A stretch of 64,000 nt of DNA from Bog-950 sp964615305 (GCA_964615305.1 CAZTNA010000006.1:109244-173243), one strand, 5' to 3'; shown: positions 18,063 to 27,335, counted from the first letter of the stretch. The notes: generated by a model from the letters alone, not told the origin. Translations and numbers: made by a program.

Positions 18063-19286
18063 TTATTGCAAGTAAACCCGCTTAGTACTTGTTTCTTTAT
18101 TGTTTTTAACTGATACGAGATAGTAGCCTGTTGGTTGTTCATCGAACCCTACTGTAGATTTTTCAGAGTCGAGCTGCCCGCTATATATGTTCTCCCCAAG
18201 TATGTTGTAAACCTGTATGGAACTGTTTTTGTTTACCTCAGCTAACGTTACTGTAACTGATTTTCCGAAACTGTAAACCTGTGCAGCATCTTTATTGATG
18301 GTTTCAACACCTGAAGCAAGCGAAACATTTACGGTTACCTGAGCATTATCAAAACATCCGTTTGCGTTTGAACACTTTAAATTAACCGTGTAAACACCAG
18401 GTGTGTAGTAAGAGAGTATAGGGTTAGCTACTCCCATGATTAGAGTGCCGTCACCGAAGTCCCATTCAAACTGGTTGGTGTTGCTTGCCACTGCACTAAA
18501 GTTGATGTCTTCACCTGTTACCACATCCAAGTCTGATGCATTAATGTTTGCCACTACATAGTTGCCGCCAACATGAAAACTTTCAGTGGTAGTGTATGTG
18601 CCATATTGGTAAGTAATATTGTAGTCGCCTTCAGAAAGCCCAGTAAAGGTGTGCAGTCCGTTTACATTAGCTGCTGTAGCTAACTGATTATTGAAAGCAT
18701 CAAATAGTATGCAGTTTGTCCATGTAATGGTGTTGTCTCCACTTATAGACAATTGACCGTCAGAATTGTTGCACCCTGCCGGAGTTGGCGATACAGAAGC
18801 GGGGGTTGAAACATGTATAAAGAAACGTCCGCTTGTAGGGTCGTTAGCAAGAATCATTACTTGATAAAAATTAGTGCGTAAGTTTGTAAAGGTACCTCTG
18901 TCGCGGTCTTCTAATCGGATAATTGATGTACCACTAAAGTTATCTAGTAGGGGAGTTGTTAACACATACGTGCCATCCGTATCTACATCTATACCCAGCG
19001 CTACCACCTCAGTAGTTCCTAAAGTTCCAAAACCATTTATTGAACATTCTATATTGTCGCTGGTGACAGTAAAAACAGCCGGCTGACCGGCCACACCACT
19101 ATAAACTTTTTGCGCGTCTTCCTGGAAATTGTAAGTGGGGTTTATACCCTGGTCGAAATAGACAGTAGCTTCGTCCAAATTACCGCTTTGCGCCTGTATG
19201 CGGATTTTTACTTGTTTTTTGTCTTGCGAAGCAAAAACGCTGAACGACAAAAGGGCAAATACGAGTGTTAAGTTAAGTACTTTCAT
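18063..19286 (-). CDS. PKD-domain protein with T9SS sorting signal
   Basis: A 407-residue secreted protein: signal peptide (MKVLNLTLVFALLSFSVFAS), an N-terminal beta region with VYFDQGINPTYNFQEDA, a middle SprB-like beta unit (GCNNSDGQLSISGDN; FTGLSEGDYNITYQYG), one PKD domain at about 250-322 with the signature WDFGDGT and YYTPGVYTVNLK, and a type A T9SS C-terminal domain (IQVYNILGENIYSG, TGYYLVSVKN, ending KRVYLQ). It is predicted to be exported by the type IX system and displayed on the cell surface, possibly as an adhesin. It is a single-gene unit; an imperfect hairpin lies 60-90 bases upstream. Confidence 0.88.
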   Translation of the reverse strand: MKVLNLTLVFALLSFSVFASQDKKQVKIRIQAQSGNLDEATVYFDQGINPTYNFQEDAQKVYSGVAGQPAVFTVTSDNIECSINGFGTLGTTEVVALGIDVDTDGTYVLTTPLLDNFSGTSIIRLEDRDRGTFTNLRTNFYQVMILANDPTSGRFFIHVSTPASVSPTPAGCNNSDGQLSISGDNTITWTNCILFDAFNNQLATAANVNGLHTFTGLSEGDYNITYQYGTYTTTESFHVGGNYVVANINASDLDVVTGEDINFSAVASNTNQFEWDFGDGTLIMGVANPILSYYTPGVYTVNLKCSNANGCFDNAQVTVNVSLASGVETINKDAAQVYSFGKSVTVTLAEVNKNSSIQVYNILGENIYSGQLDSEKSTVGFDEQPTGYYLVSVKNNKETSTKRVYLQ

Positions 19287-19343
19287 GGTGACCGTTTTTT
19301 TGTTTGTCTAAGAATTTTTCCTTCAATTCTCGGTCGTTCCAAG

Positions 19344-19373
19344 GTTGGTGGCAAGTTCCAAGTTGCTGCCAAC
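19344..19373. repeat. Imperfect inverted repeat upstream of PKD/T9SS gene
   Basis: GTTGGTGGCAA (19344-19354) can pair with TTGCTGCCAAC (19363-19373), giving an 11-bp stem with two G-T pairs and an 8-base loop. The same stretch also reads as an imperfect direct repeat of GTTCCAAG-TTG. It lies in the divergent gap between the PKD/T9SS gene and the enoyl-CoA hydratase gene. Role unknown. Confidence 0.35.
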
Positions 19374-19462
19374 AAATACTACTTACGTTACTTAACACTG
19401 AAATGTTACATAAATTCTTAAAAATCTGATTTGCTGATTGGTAAGGTAGTGCAAGGCAATTT

Positions 19463-19470
19463 TATTTTAG
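19463..19470 (+). promoter_or_regulatory. Putative -7 box of enoyl-CoA hydratase gene
   Basis: TATTTTAG followed by CGC, one mismatch from TAnnTTTG, 14 bases before the ATG at 19485. A TTG at 19438-19440 is 22 bases upstream. The surrounding 14-mer TTTTATTTTAGCGC recurs exactly at 27565-27578 in front of the sensor kinase gene. Confidence 0.4.
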
Positions 19471-19484
19471 CGCAAAACTTTGTT

Positions 19485-20303
19485 ATGCTTTATACTGCCG
19501 AGCAAGCGCTACATCTGCATCAATATACTTTTGCTCATTTACTAGTAGAGGAGAGTAATCATTTGCTTACACTTACACTTAACCGCCCTGAAAAAAAGAA
19601 TGCTCTTAACCCTACCTTATTTAAAGAGTTAGCGTTTGCGCTGCATTATGCTAAGCATCAACGCAATGTTTGGGCGGTGGTTATTGCAGCCAAAGGCGAT
19701 GTGTTTTGTGCCGGTGCCGATTTAAAAGCATTTGCCGGTGAGCAGCAGCATACCGTTAGTACTGTACCAGAGCCATCTGGTGAAATAGCCATAGGCGATG
19801 TGTTTAATCAACTTCATAAACCGTGTATAGCTAAGGTACATGCTCCAGTGTATGCCGGTGGATTTTTGATTGTATGTGGGTGTACGCATGTAGTAGCAGC
19901 GGATACTGCCACATTTAGTTTACCCGAAGTTAAGCGCGGGCTTTTCCCTTTTCAGGTAATGCAAAGTTTACTGCAAATTATGCCTGCCCGAGCTGCGTTA
20001 GATTTTTGCATTCGCGCAAAAACACTTCGTGCAGCGGATGCCGAAAAAGCCGGAATTGTCTCTAAAACTGTGAGTCTTGAAAAGTTAGAGGAGGAAGTAG
20101 CCGTTTTAGTCGCTGATATTTTTCAGTATTCACCCGCAGCTATACGGCTGGGGCTTGAAGCCTTTGATAATCTTAAAAACATTCCCAGTGCCGATTCCCA
20201 TCAATATTTGAAAAAAATGCTCGGGCAGTGCTTGCAAACCGAAGATGCTACTGAGGGAATTGCTGCTTTTGCAGAGAAACGTAAGCCTGTTTGGAAAGGC
20301 TAA
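19485..20303 (+). CDS. Enoyl-CoA hydratase/isomerase family protein
   Basis: A crotonase-fold enzyme of 272 residues (ATG at 19485). The family features are visible: NRPEKKNALNPTLF, the oxyanion-hole segment VFCAGADLKAF, and the second hole-forming region KPCIAKVHAPVYAGGFLIVCGCTHVVAADTATFSLPEV. The usual catalytic glutamate of hydratases (in GGGxEL) is not evident, because the helix reads GGFLIVCGC. It may therefore be an isomerase, or a crotonase-like enzyme with another reaction, rather than a classical hydratase. The far C-terminus includes a normal trimerisation helix. An in-frame TTG at 19431 would extend it by 18 codons with no family support. No fatty-acid genes adjoin it. Confidence 0.85.
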   Translation: MLYTAEQALHLHQYTFAHLLVEESNHLLTLTLNRPEKKNALNPTLFKELAFALHYAKHQRNVWAVVIAAKGDVFCAGADLKAFAGEQQHTVSTVPEPSGEIAIGDVFNQLHKPCIAKVHAPVYAGGFLIVCGCTHVVAADTATFSLPEVKRGLFPFQVMQSLLQIMPARAALDFCIRAKTLRAADAEKAGIVSKTVSLEKLEEEVAVLVADIFQYSPAAIRLGLEAFDNLKNIPSADSHQYLKKMLGQCLQTEDATEGIAAFAEKRKPVWKG

Positions 20304-20397
20304 ATGAACTATAGCAACAAACATTTTATAGTATTGTAGTCTATTACTTACCAATCGGATATTCTATACCCCACATAACTAACTTACCCATAACCCA

Positions 20398-21471
20398 ATG
20401 AGTATTTCGAACACTGATGAAGACGACTTTTCAGTAAGCCCCGATTCGGGTGATGAGTTGGTGGAAGAATTAACCATAATGGTTGACAAGGGTCAAGCCC
20501 CCGTACGTATTGACAAGTTTGTGCATTCTCACTTAGGCAATAACATAAGTCGCACAAAAATTCAAGCGGCTGCCGAAGCCGGTAGTATAACCGTAAACGG
20601 TAAACCGGTCAAGTCTAACTACAAAATTCGCCCGCTTGACCAAATACTGCTGTTACTGCCAAAGCACGAACAGAATTTTGATTTAGTGCCTGAAAATATA
20701 CCTATAGACGTGGTGTATGAAGATGATGTAGTGATGGTGATAAACAAAGCGCCCGAAATAGTTGTGCACCCCGGGTTGGGTAATTACAGAGGCACTCTGA
20801 TAAATGCAGTGCTGTGGCATTTTAAAAATCTGCCAAAGGGCAAAGAAGATTTTCGCCCGGGTTTAGTTCACAGGCTCGACAAGGGTACTAGCGGTTTAAT
20901 AGTGCTTGCCAAAACAGACCACGCTTTAGCTCATTTAGCAAAACAATTTTTTGATAGAACTACTAAACGAAAATACATAGCTCTGGTGTGGGGCGATGTG
21001 AAAGACAACGAAGGAACCGTTATTGCCAACATTGGCCGCGATAGCCGCGAACGAATGCAGATGCAAACTTATCCCGATGGCGGTGGAGGAAAACATGCGG
21101 TAACTCATTATAAAGTTATTGAACGGCTCAACTATGTTACGCTTGTAGAGTGTAAGTTAGAAACAGGGCGCACCCACCAGATACGTGTACACATGAAACA
21201 CATTGGGCATACGCTGTTTAACGACACCCGTTATAATGGCAACAAAATTTTGAAAGGAACTGTTTATTCAAAATACAAACAGTTTATCGAAAACTGTTTC
21301 GAACAAATGCCTCGTCAGGCGCTACATGCTGCTACATTGGGCTTTGTGCACCCCGTTAACGGTAAAGAACTATTTTTTGAAGCACCATTGCCCACCGAGT
21401 TTCAGCAGGTGTTGGAAAAATGGAGAAAGTATTGGAGCAACCCAAATGCTGCACCCGAACAGGTCAGTTAG
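20398..21471 (+). CDS. RluA-family 23S rRNA pseudouridine synthase (RluD-like)
   Basis: A pseudouridine synthase of 357 residues with an N-terminal S4 RNA-binding domain (about 33-90, RIDKFVHSHLGNNISRTKIQ) and the RluA catalytic domain with the signature HRLDKGTSG, in which D161 is the catalytic aspartate. The conserved METGRTHQIR-like motif is present as LETGRTHQIRVHMKH. The N-terminal 30 residues are acidic and specific to this protein. RluD modifies helix 69 of 23S rRNA, and this is the most likely target class. The ATG at 20398 is clear. The last eight bases overlap the tail of aroA, which is convergent. Confidence 0.92.
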   Translation: MSISNTDEDDFSVSPDSGDELVEELTIMVDKGQAPVRIDKFVHSHLGNNISRTKIQAAAEAGSITVNGKPVKSNYKIRPLDQILLLLPKHEQNFDLVPENIPIDVVYEDDVVMVINKAPEIVVHPGLGNYRGTLINAVLWHFKNLPKGKEDFRPGLVHRLDKGTSGLIVLAKTDHALAHLAKQFFDRTTKRKYIALVWGDVKDNEGTVIANIGRDSRERMQMQTYPDGGGGKHAVTHYKVIERLNYVTLVECKLETGRTHQIRVHMKHIGHTLFNDTRYNGNKILKGTVYSKYKQFIENCFEQMPRQALHAATLGFVHPVNGKELFFEAPLPTEFQQVLEKWRKYWSNPNAAPEQVS

Positions 21472-22687
21472 TTTCAAAGCCGGCTTGCTGCAAGTGCAGC
21501 CAGAATTCAGGATAAGACTTTTGCACCACTTCTGCATTTTCGATTTCAACCGGTGAGGTTAACGCCAGAGGTGCAATACACATAGCCATACGGTGATCGT
21601 TATAGGTTTTAAACGCGCTTGCAGATGGTTTAAACTCGCCTTTTAGTTGGTAGAATCTGTACATGGGTGCGTAATTGAAATGCACGTTAACTTTTAGCAA
21701 CTCATTTTGCAGAGCAGCAATACGGTTGGTTTCTTTAATCTTTAAACTTTCGATACCAGAAAAAGTGCAGCAGATATTTTTTGCAGCAAACATAAATGCG
21801 AAGGTCTGTGCTATGTCCGGATTGTCTTTAAAGTTCAGTTTCATGAGTGTAGGATAGTTTACCTCTGTTTTTCGAAGCGTAGCACCTGTTGAGTGAAACT
21901 CTGTCATCACTCCAAAACGTTTCATCCAGTCGGCCATCACACGGTCGCCTTGAGTGTAGTCATCTTGCAAGCCTTCCAGTAAAATTTCTGCTTCGTCAGC
22001 TAAGAAAGCTATGCTGTACCAATACGAAGCAGCAGACCAGTCGGGTGTAATCGTTAAAGTTTGGGTATCAGAAAATTCAGGCAAAGGTTCCACAACTATG
22101 TAGTTGTTTTCCCAAGTTATCTGTGCTCCAATTTCACGAAGCATTTTTACTGTCATTTCTATGTATGGTTTTGAAACCAATTCAGTGGTGAATTTTATAC
22201 GCAAGCCATGTAGCAAAAACGGGGCAATAAGCAACAACGCTGTAATAAACTGGCTGCTGATGTTTCCTTCAACCCAAACCTCGTCAGCAATTTTAGATGT
22301 GTTTACCGGGTGTACTTCTAAAGGCGGAAAATTTTCGTTGGCTTTATATCTTATATCAAAGCCCATTTCGCTTAATGCGTTAACCAATGGCGCTATAGGG
22401 CGCTGGTTCAGGTGTTGGGAGCCGGAAATTATTTTGTGTCGGTTGGTTACGCAATAATACGCGGTTAAAAACCGCATGGCGGTGCCTGCATCTAACACAT
22501 CAATTAGTGTATCATCATGGCTAAGTACATCAATGAGTATTTGTGTGTCGCGGGCGGTTGAAAGGTTGTGCAGTGTGAGTTTGTTTGCCGAAAGCGCATT
22601 TAAAACTAAAGCGCGGTTGCTTTCGCTCTTTGATCCTGGCAACTTTAGGTGCGCTTTTATTTTACGGGTGGGGTGAAACACTTTCAT
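21464..22687 (-). CDS. aroA: 3-phosphoshikimate 1-carboxyvinyltransferase (EPSP synthase)
   Basis: Joins shikimate-3-phosphate and phosphoenolpyruvate to make EPSP, the sixth step of the chorismate pathway. The 407-residue protein shows LPGSKSESNRALVL (PEP and phosphate binding, K and S residues near the N-terminus), DAGTAMRFLTAY, SSQFITALLL, SKPYIEMT, DWSAASYW and the C-terminal LKIKETNRI and YNDHRMAM. The TAMRFLTAY motif replaces the GTAMRPL of the common class, a divergence typical of Bacteroidota sequences. It starts 11 bases after the aroB stop, so aroB-aroA form an operon with the small membrane protein upstream. Confidence 0.95.
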   Translation of the reverse strand: MKVFHPTRKIKAHLKLPGSKSESNRALVLNALSANKLTLHNLSTARDTQILIDVLSHDDTLIDVLDAGTAMRFLTAYYCVTNRHKIISGSQHLNQRPIAPLVNALSEMGFDIRYKANENFPPLEVHPVNTSKIADEVWVEGNISSQFITALLLIAPFLLHGLRIKFTTELVSKPYIEMTVKMLREIGAQITWENNYIVVEPLPEFSDTQTLTITPDWSAASYWYSIAFLADEAEILLEGLQDDYTQGDRVMADWMKRFGVMTEFHSTGATLRKTEVNYPTLMKLNFKDNPDIAQTFAFMFAAKNICCTFSGIESLKIKETNRIAALQNELLKVNVHFNYAPMYRFYQLKGEFKPSASAFKTYNDHRMAMCIAPLALTSPVEIENAEVVQKSYPEFWLHLQQAGFETN

Positions 22688-22698
22688 CTGATACCTGG

Positions 22699-23781
22699 CT
22701 AAAAAATTTCTGAGTAGTAAGTAAGAGCATCTTTAATATGTTTAAGCTCTACAAAATTGTTTACAGTGTATCTGCCTACATTGTTAAGGAGCGTAAACTG
22801 ATTTTTGCCATGGCTGTTTTTCTTGTCCTGGGCTATAAGTTTTACAATGGCGGGAATGTCTTTTTTCGCAATTTGTTTGTGTTCTGCAAAAACAGATGCC
22901 CAAAGGATAAATATATTCATGAATTCATTACGAGGTATGGTGCCAAGTGATACACATATTTGTGCTTCGCACAGTAACCCTATGGCTACGGCTTCGCCAT
23001 GTAAAACACCATCGCCTCTGTTTAAATAAAATGTTTCTACCGCATGGCCTATGGTGTGTCCGAAGTTCAGTGCTTTACGATCTGCCCTTTCAAATTTGTC
23101 TTTAGCAACAATTTGCTGTTTGATAGCCACGTTTTGCTTTACGAGCGAGGTCCAATTAAGTTCGCGTATGTTGGGTTGTTTTTCTCCTGTTGGTTTTAAT
23201 GTCAGTTGGTTCGAAAGTTCGATGTAGGCTTTGCGGTTGGCTATGAGGTAGTGTTTTATTACCTCGGCTATGCCAGCCTTTAAATGGCGGTAGGAAAGTG
23301 TTTTTAAAAAATCGGTATATATAAATACGGCTTCGGGTTCACAAAACAAGCCAATCTGGTTTTTGAATCCGTTGAAGTCAACACCTGTTTTAGCCCCTAC
23401 GCTGGCATCAACCATGGCCAGCAGAGTGGTGGGTATATTCACATATTTAATTCCTCGTTTGTAACAACCTGCTGCAAAACCTCCAACATCGCTCAATACT
23501 CCCCCGCCCAGATTCACCAGCAGGGTTTTTCTGTCAGCATTGACTTTGGTAAGTTGTTGCCAAATTTTTTCGCAAGTATTTAAGGTCTTGTTTTTTTCGC
23601 CACTTTTTATGTTAACGATGGTGTGCTTTTTCGGAAGTCGTGTTTTTACCAACGGATAACAATGTTTAAGGGTGTTTTCGTCAACCAACACAAAAACTGA
23701 CGAAGGTTCTTCGCTTTTTATATAGTTCGAAAACTCAGTAAACACACGGTGGTCAACATATACTGGGCTGAGTTTTTTCAT
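22699..23781 (-). CDS. aroB: 3-dehydroquinate synthase
   Basis: Converts DAHP to 3-dehydroquinate, the second step of the chorismate pathway, with NAD and a divalent metal. The 360-residue protein carries the glycine-rich NAD loop LGGGVLSDVGGFAA (91-104), the substrate segment IPTTLLAMVDASVGAKTGVD (116-135), the metal ligand region AGIAEVIKHYLI, and the histidine pair FGHTIGHAVE and LHGEAVAIG. Its ATG overlaps the stop codon of the upstream membrane-protein gene by one base (TAATG), indicating translational coupling. aroA follows in the same unit. Confidence 0.96.
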   Translation of the reverse strand: MKKLSPVYVDHRVFTEFSNYIKSEEPSSVFVLVDENTLKHCYPLVKTRLPKKHTIVNIKSGEKNKTLNTCEKIWQQLTKVNADRKTLLVNLGGGVLSDVGGFAAGCYKRGIKYVNIPTTLLAMVDASVGAKTGVDFNGFKNQIGLFCEPEAVFIYTDFLKTLSYRHLKAGIAEVIKHYLIANRKAYIELSNQLTLKPTGEKQPNIRELNWTSLVKQNVAIKQQIVAKDKFERADRKALNFGHTIGHAVETFYLNRGDGVLHGEAVAIGLLCEAQICVSLGTIPRNEFMNIFILWASVFAEHKQIAKKDIPAIVKLIAQDKKNSHGKNQFTLLNNVGRYTVNNFVELKHIKDALTYYSEIF

Positions 23782-24251
23782 TACTTAAATTTTGGTTCCA
23801 AGATTATGGATCCGATAACTGCTTGCCGGACATCTAACTTATATGCTGTGTTTTCTTGTTCTTCTTCTTCAATTGATTTTATCTTGTAGATGCCTTCGTT
23901 GCTTATTGATAAGTTGCCTCGTTCTATTTTTTCTTCGGCAGTTAGTTGACGGGTGTAGTTGCCATCAGCAGGGGCGCCCGTTTGTTTTTCAAATACTAGT
24001 ATTTCTTTTTGTTTCTTGGGTTGGTAGCTGCTTGCTGAAACGGTGGGTTTTGACGTAGTAGCTTGTTTGGCTGCTGCTTGTTGTTGTTGCAGTTCACGAA
24101 GTATCTCATCGAAACCCTTTGCCACCGGAGGCGATACAGGTTTATTGGCAGGTTTGCCGGTAGTGTTTTTTTGCTCTTGCGCTTTCTTTATAGCGCTATA
24201 CACAAAATAGATAATAGCCACCGCTATGTAGATAACCACCTTTGGTTCCAT
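23781..24251 (-). CDS. Small single-pass membrane protein, unknown function
   Basis: A 156-residue protein with one N-terminal transmembrane helix (about 4-20, KVVIYIAVAIIYFVYSAI), then a lysine-, proline- and glutamine-rich linker including FDEILRELQQQQAAAKQ (about 47-63). A more conserved-looking C-terminal part ends KLDVRQAVIGSIILEPKFK. The topology suggests an N-terminal anchor and a cytoplasmic tail. It overlaps aroB by one base, so it is translated with the shikimate genes, but nothing in it points to a role in that pathway. Similar short anchored proteins are common in Bacteroidota; I do not know their function. Confidence 0.75.
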   Translation of the reverse strand: MEPKVVIYIAVAIIYFVYSAIKKAQEQKNTTGKPANKPVSPPVAKGFDEILRELQQQQAAAKQATTSKPTVSASSYQPKKQKEILVFEKQTGAPADGNYTRQLTAEEKIERGNLSISNEGIYKIKSIEEEEQENTAYKLDVRQAVIGSIILEPKFK

Positions 24252-24286
24252 GAAACAAGTTTAGGTAATTAATGCAGAGTTCTAAA

Positions 24287-25102
24287 CTATCTGCGGTATT
24301 CGTTCAAAAAATAGTTTTTGAATTGGCTCAGGCGGTTGGTGTTTATCCAATCAACACCGGCATTAAGCAACACGCGCCAGCAGTTGGGTTTATCAGGTAT
24401 GTGATAAAACCTTATTTGTTTGCCAAGGCGATGCGCTTCGCCTACCAGATACTTGAGTTTTTTCTTTTGCAGTTTTGGCATTTTGCCGATGCCGTTCCAG
24501 CTAAAATGGCTTTGCCATGCGCTGCTGTAGCGGGTGGTTACTCTTCTATGTAGTGTATCGGCTATAGAGCTTACCGAGCCGTCTAAGGTGGCCCAGGCGG
24601 TGTCGGTTTTCAATAGTGCAGCTGCAGGTGTCCTGCCAGAAAGTAATATATTGATTGCGCCTTGTTTAATTACCGAGTCGCCTTTATAGAGGGTAATGAG
24701 GTGGTGGTAGGGTTTCAGTAATTCAAGCAGTTTTTGGTACGTAGGTTCAGCGGCTGTTTTAAAGTCTATCATCAGCACCACGGGTGTGATAGTGTTGAGG
24801 TACACGGTGCCACTGTTTTGCTTTATTATTTCTGACAGAGGATGAAGGTATAGCTCCCCGATAGTTCTTTTGTGGTTAAGCCCTACCGCTATGTGTGATA
24901 CAACCAAGCTTTGGTTATGTAAAAAAACATCTACTTCTATACTGGTAAAGCCGTTTTGCAGGGCGGTGGTAAGGGGGTGGGGGTGCACATAGTCGTTATG
25001 AGCATGACCGTTAATGAGTGGTGTAACCTGCCCATAAGTTTGTAAGCTTATCATGCATATTACAAACGCCAGTATTTGGTTTCCGCCAAGATTTTTCTCC
25101 AT
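24287..25102 (-). CDS. Secreted GDPD/PI-PLC-like phosphodiesterase
   Basis: A 271-residue exported protein with a signal segment (ILAFVICMISLQTYGQ, about 10-25). The TIM-barrel start motif NGHAHNDYVHPHPL (about 31-44) and IEVDVFLHNQSLVVSH (about 55-70) match the superfamily of glycerophosphodiester phosphodiesterases and PI-specific phospholipase C, in particular the bacterial group with HAHNDY and the eukaryotic AIM6-like proteins. The acidic E-x-D pair needed for calcium or metal binding is present. Substrate is unknown, probably a phospholipid head group or teichoic-like phosphodiester in the periplasm. It diverges from the thiamine-diphosphate enzyme with 46 bases between start codons. 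Confidence 0.82.
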   Translation of the reverse strand: MEKNLGGNQILAFVICMISLQTYGQVTPLINGHAHNDYVHPHPLTTALQNGFTSIEVDVFLHNQSLVVSHIAVGLNHKRTIGELYLHPLSEIIKQNSGTVYLNTITPVVLMIDFKTAAEPTYQKLLELLKPYHHLITLYKGDSVIKQGAINILLSGRTPAAALLKTDTAWATLDGSVSSIADTLHRRVTTRYSSAWQSHFSWNGIGKMPKLQKKKLKYLVGEAHRLGKQIRFYHIPDKPNCWRVLLNAGVDWINTNRLSQFKNYFLNEYRR

Positions 25103-25122
25103 GATTCTATACAGGTAAAGAA

Positions 25123-25130
25123 TATATTCG
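25123..25130 (+). promoter_or_regulatory. Putative -7 box of the thiamine-diphosphate enzyme gene
   Basis: TATATTCG followed by CCC, one mismatch from TAnnTTTG, 18 bases before the ATG at 25149. No TTG at suitable spacing is seen upstream. Confidence 0.4.
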
Positions 25131-25148
25131 CCCGCAAATAAAACAACT

Positions 25149-26879
25149 ATGCACGGAGGAGAAATAATAGCACGTACACTTCAGAAACATAAGGTTAAAT
25201 TTTTGTTTACGCTTTGCGGAGGCCATGTGTCGCCCATTTTTGTATCGGCTCAAAACTTAGGTATTAGAGTAGTGGATACGCGCCACGAAGTAAACGCTGT
25301 ATTTGCAGCCGATGCCGTATCGCGATTGAGTGGTGTGCCGGGGGTAGCCGTAGTAACTGCCGGCCCGGGGTTAACCAACACTATTACTGCAGTTAAAAAT
25401 GCTGCGCTGGCTCAGTCGCCATTGATACTTTTAGGCGGTGGTGCTGCTACTATATTAAAGGGGCGAGGGTCACTGCAGGATATTGACCAAATGAGCATTA
25501 TGCGTGCTGTGTGCAAGTATTCTACAAGCATAAATCAGGTAAAAGACATAGTAAGCACCCTCGACAAAGCGTTTGCTATAGCGCAAGAAGGTGTGCCGGG
25601 GCCTGTGTTTGTTGAGTGCCCTATAGATACTTTATATGGCGAAGAGTTGGTGCGCAGTTGGTATGGCGCTAAGAGTAAAGAAACCCCGCCTAAGAACATA
25701 CAGGAGCGACTGCTGCAATGGTATGTTAATAACCACGCTAAAAATTTATTTGCCGGTAAAGATTCGGTAAGGCTCGATACTCCGGTGCTGTCGTTTAAGT
25801 ATGCCACACATAGTTCGGGGCAGTTGAGTAAAGCAATAAGCATGTTGGGCAAAGCCACTAAACCTGTAATGTTGGTAGGCAGTGGCGCTATGATGAACCC
25901 CAACAAGGCACAGCAGCTAGCAGATGCTGTTAGCCGGTTGGGTATTCCGGTGTATCTCAGCGGTATGGGGCGTGGGTTATTGGGTAAGGAGAACAATCTG
26001 CAAATGCGCCACCACCGCAAAGATGCCATTAAAGAAAGTGATCTGATAATACTGGCCGGTGTGCCCAACGATTTTAGACTTGATTACGGCAACCATATTG
26101 GCGGCCGCAAGTTTATTTCCATTAATCGCAGCCGCGAAGACCTGAACAAAAACAAAACTCCTTCGCTTGGTATTCATGCCGACCCCCAAGATTTTTTAAT
26201 TGCGCTGGCCGATAAGTATCAGGGCAATTTTTCACAGTGGATTGAAGCATTGCGGGCGCGTGACGCCAAGCGTGAGGCAAACATCAATGAGCAGGCAGCA
26301 CTGCCCACTAATATTGGTGTAAATCCAATCAAACTTTTCCGTGACCTCGAACCACAGTTAGATGACAACACCATTCTAGTAGCCGATGGCGGAGACTTTG
26401 TAGCTACATCTGCATACACACTTCGTCCGCGGGCACCGCTAAGCTGGCTCGACCCGGGTGTGTTTGGCACCCTGGGCGTAGGAGCCGGTTTTGCGCTGGG
26501 CGCCAAGCTTGTTTTTCCTGAAAAAGATGTTTGGATTATTTATGGCGATGGCAGTGCCGGCTACAGCATAATGGAATACGACACTTTTGTGCGCCACCAA
26601 CTGCCGGTAATTTCGCTGATAGGTAATGATGCCTGCTGGACCCAGATAGCCCGCGACCAGGTAGAGTTTTTAAAGAGCGACTGCGCTATGAACCTGGCAT
26701 ACAGCGACTACCAGAAAATAGCTGAGGCGTTTGGTGCCGATGGTATGCGCATAGAAACTATGGATGCGTTTAATGCTGCTGTGATTAAAGCAAAAGAATC
26801 CTCGCGGAGCGGAAAGGCGTTTGTTATCAATGCTATTATTGGTAAAACCGAATTCCGCAAGGGATCTATTTCTATGTAA
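25149..26879 (+). CDS. Thiamine-diphosphate enzyme, acetolactate synthase-like
   Basis: A 576-residue TPP-dependent enzyme with three domains: the N-terminal PYR domain with the catalytic glutamate E47 (DTRHEVNAVFAADA) and VTAGPGLTNTITAVKNA, a central Rossmann-like domain (about 200-340), and the C-terminal PP domain with the TPP motif YGDGSAGYSIMEYDTF (GDG about 465-467) and ending in GNDACW. The LFTLCGGHVSPI and LKGRGSLQDIDQ phrases place it in the ILVBL / 2-hydroxyacyl-CoA lyase-like branch rather than with true IlvB, and no ilvN, ilvC or ilvD is adjacent. The reaction is thus uncertain: it could be a C-C lyase or ligase on 2-hydroxyacyl or 2-oxo substrates. Confidence 0.85.
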   Translation: MHGGEIIARTLQKHKVKFLFTLCGGHVSPIFVSAQNLGIRVVDTRHEVNAVFAADAVSRLSGVPGVAVVTAGPGLTNTITAVKNAALAQSPLILLGGGAATILKGRGSLQDIDQMSIMRAVCKYSTSINQVKDIVSTLDKAFAIAQEGVPGPVFVECPIDTLYGEELVRSWYGAKSKETPPKNIQERLLQWYVNNHAKNLFAGKDSVRLDTPVLSFKYATHSSGQLSKAISMLGKATKPVMLVGSGAMMNPNKAQQLADAVSRLGIPVYLSGMGRGLLGKENNLQMRHHRKDAIKESDLIILAGVPNDFRLDYGNHIGGRKFISINRSREDLNKNKTPSLGIHADPQDFLIALADKYQGNFSQWIEALRARDAKREANINEQAALPTNIGVNPIKLFRDLEPQLDDNTILVADGGDFVATSAYTLRPRAPLSWLDPGVFGTLGVGAGFALGAKLVFPEKDVWIIYGDGSAGYSIMEYDTFVRHQLPVISLIGNDACWTQIARDQVEFLKSDCAMNLAYSDYQKIAEAFGADGMRIETMDAFNAAVIKAKESSRSGKAFVINAIIGKTEFRKGSISM

Positions 26880-26915
26880 ACCAATTACTATTTTCAACAT
26901 AATAAAGTAACCACT

Positions 26916-27323
26916 ATGGCAAATGAAACCTCACCGGCACCAAAATCAGGGAAACTACTCCGCAGTATTTTTATATGGCTACTGGTAATACTGGCGGTAG
27001 GTATAGCCGCTACCTTGTTTGTTTTTAACTTTACCTACAGCGAAGGCAACATGGCCGGCACCGTAATTCGATTTTCGAAAAAGGGCTATGTGTTTAAAAC
27101 CTACGAAGGCGAAATGAACCTAGGTGGCATGAACAATATTAACAACAACACCGTGCAGGTTAACTCACTTTGGTATTTTTCGGTAAAAGACGAAGCTACG
27201 GCTCAAAAGCTGATTAAGCTGCAAGGCAAAAAAGTATCAGTTCATTACAGCGAAGTAATAAAACAAATGCCATGGCAGGGCGAAACAAAATATTTTGTAG
27301 ATGGTGTAGAAGCGATAGAGTAG
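26916..27323 (+). CDS. Small membrane-anchored protein, unknown function
   Basis: A 135-residue protein with one transmembrane helix (about 18-38, FIWLLVILAVGIAATLFVF) and an extracytoplasmic beta-rich domain (GTVIRFSKKGYVFKTYEGEMNLGG, then VNSLWYFSV and KKVSVHYSEVIKQMPWQGET). This pattern belongs to a small Bacteroidota family that databases often label, wrongly, as 6-phosphogluconate dehydrogenase; I recall this from memory. It starts 36 bases after the thiamine-diphosphate enzyme gene and may be co-transcribed with it. Function is unknown. Confidence 0.75.
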   Translation: MANETSPAPKSGKLLRSIFIWLLVILAVGIAATLFVFNFTYSEGNMAGTVIRFSKKGYVFKTYEGEMNLGGMNNINNNTVQVNSLWYFSVKDEATAQKLIKLQGKKVSVHYSEVIKQMPWQGETKYFVDGVEAIE

Positions 27324-27335
27324 AGCTTTTTTATA

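Noticed and set aside
25535..26068. A 177-codon open frame on the minus strand
   Set aside because: Antisense to the thiamine-diphosphate enzyme gene, which has full family support.
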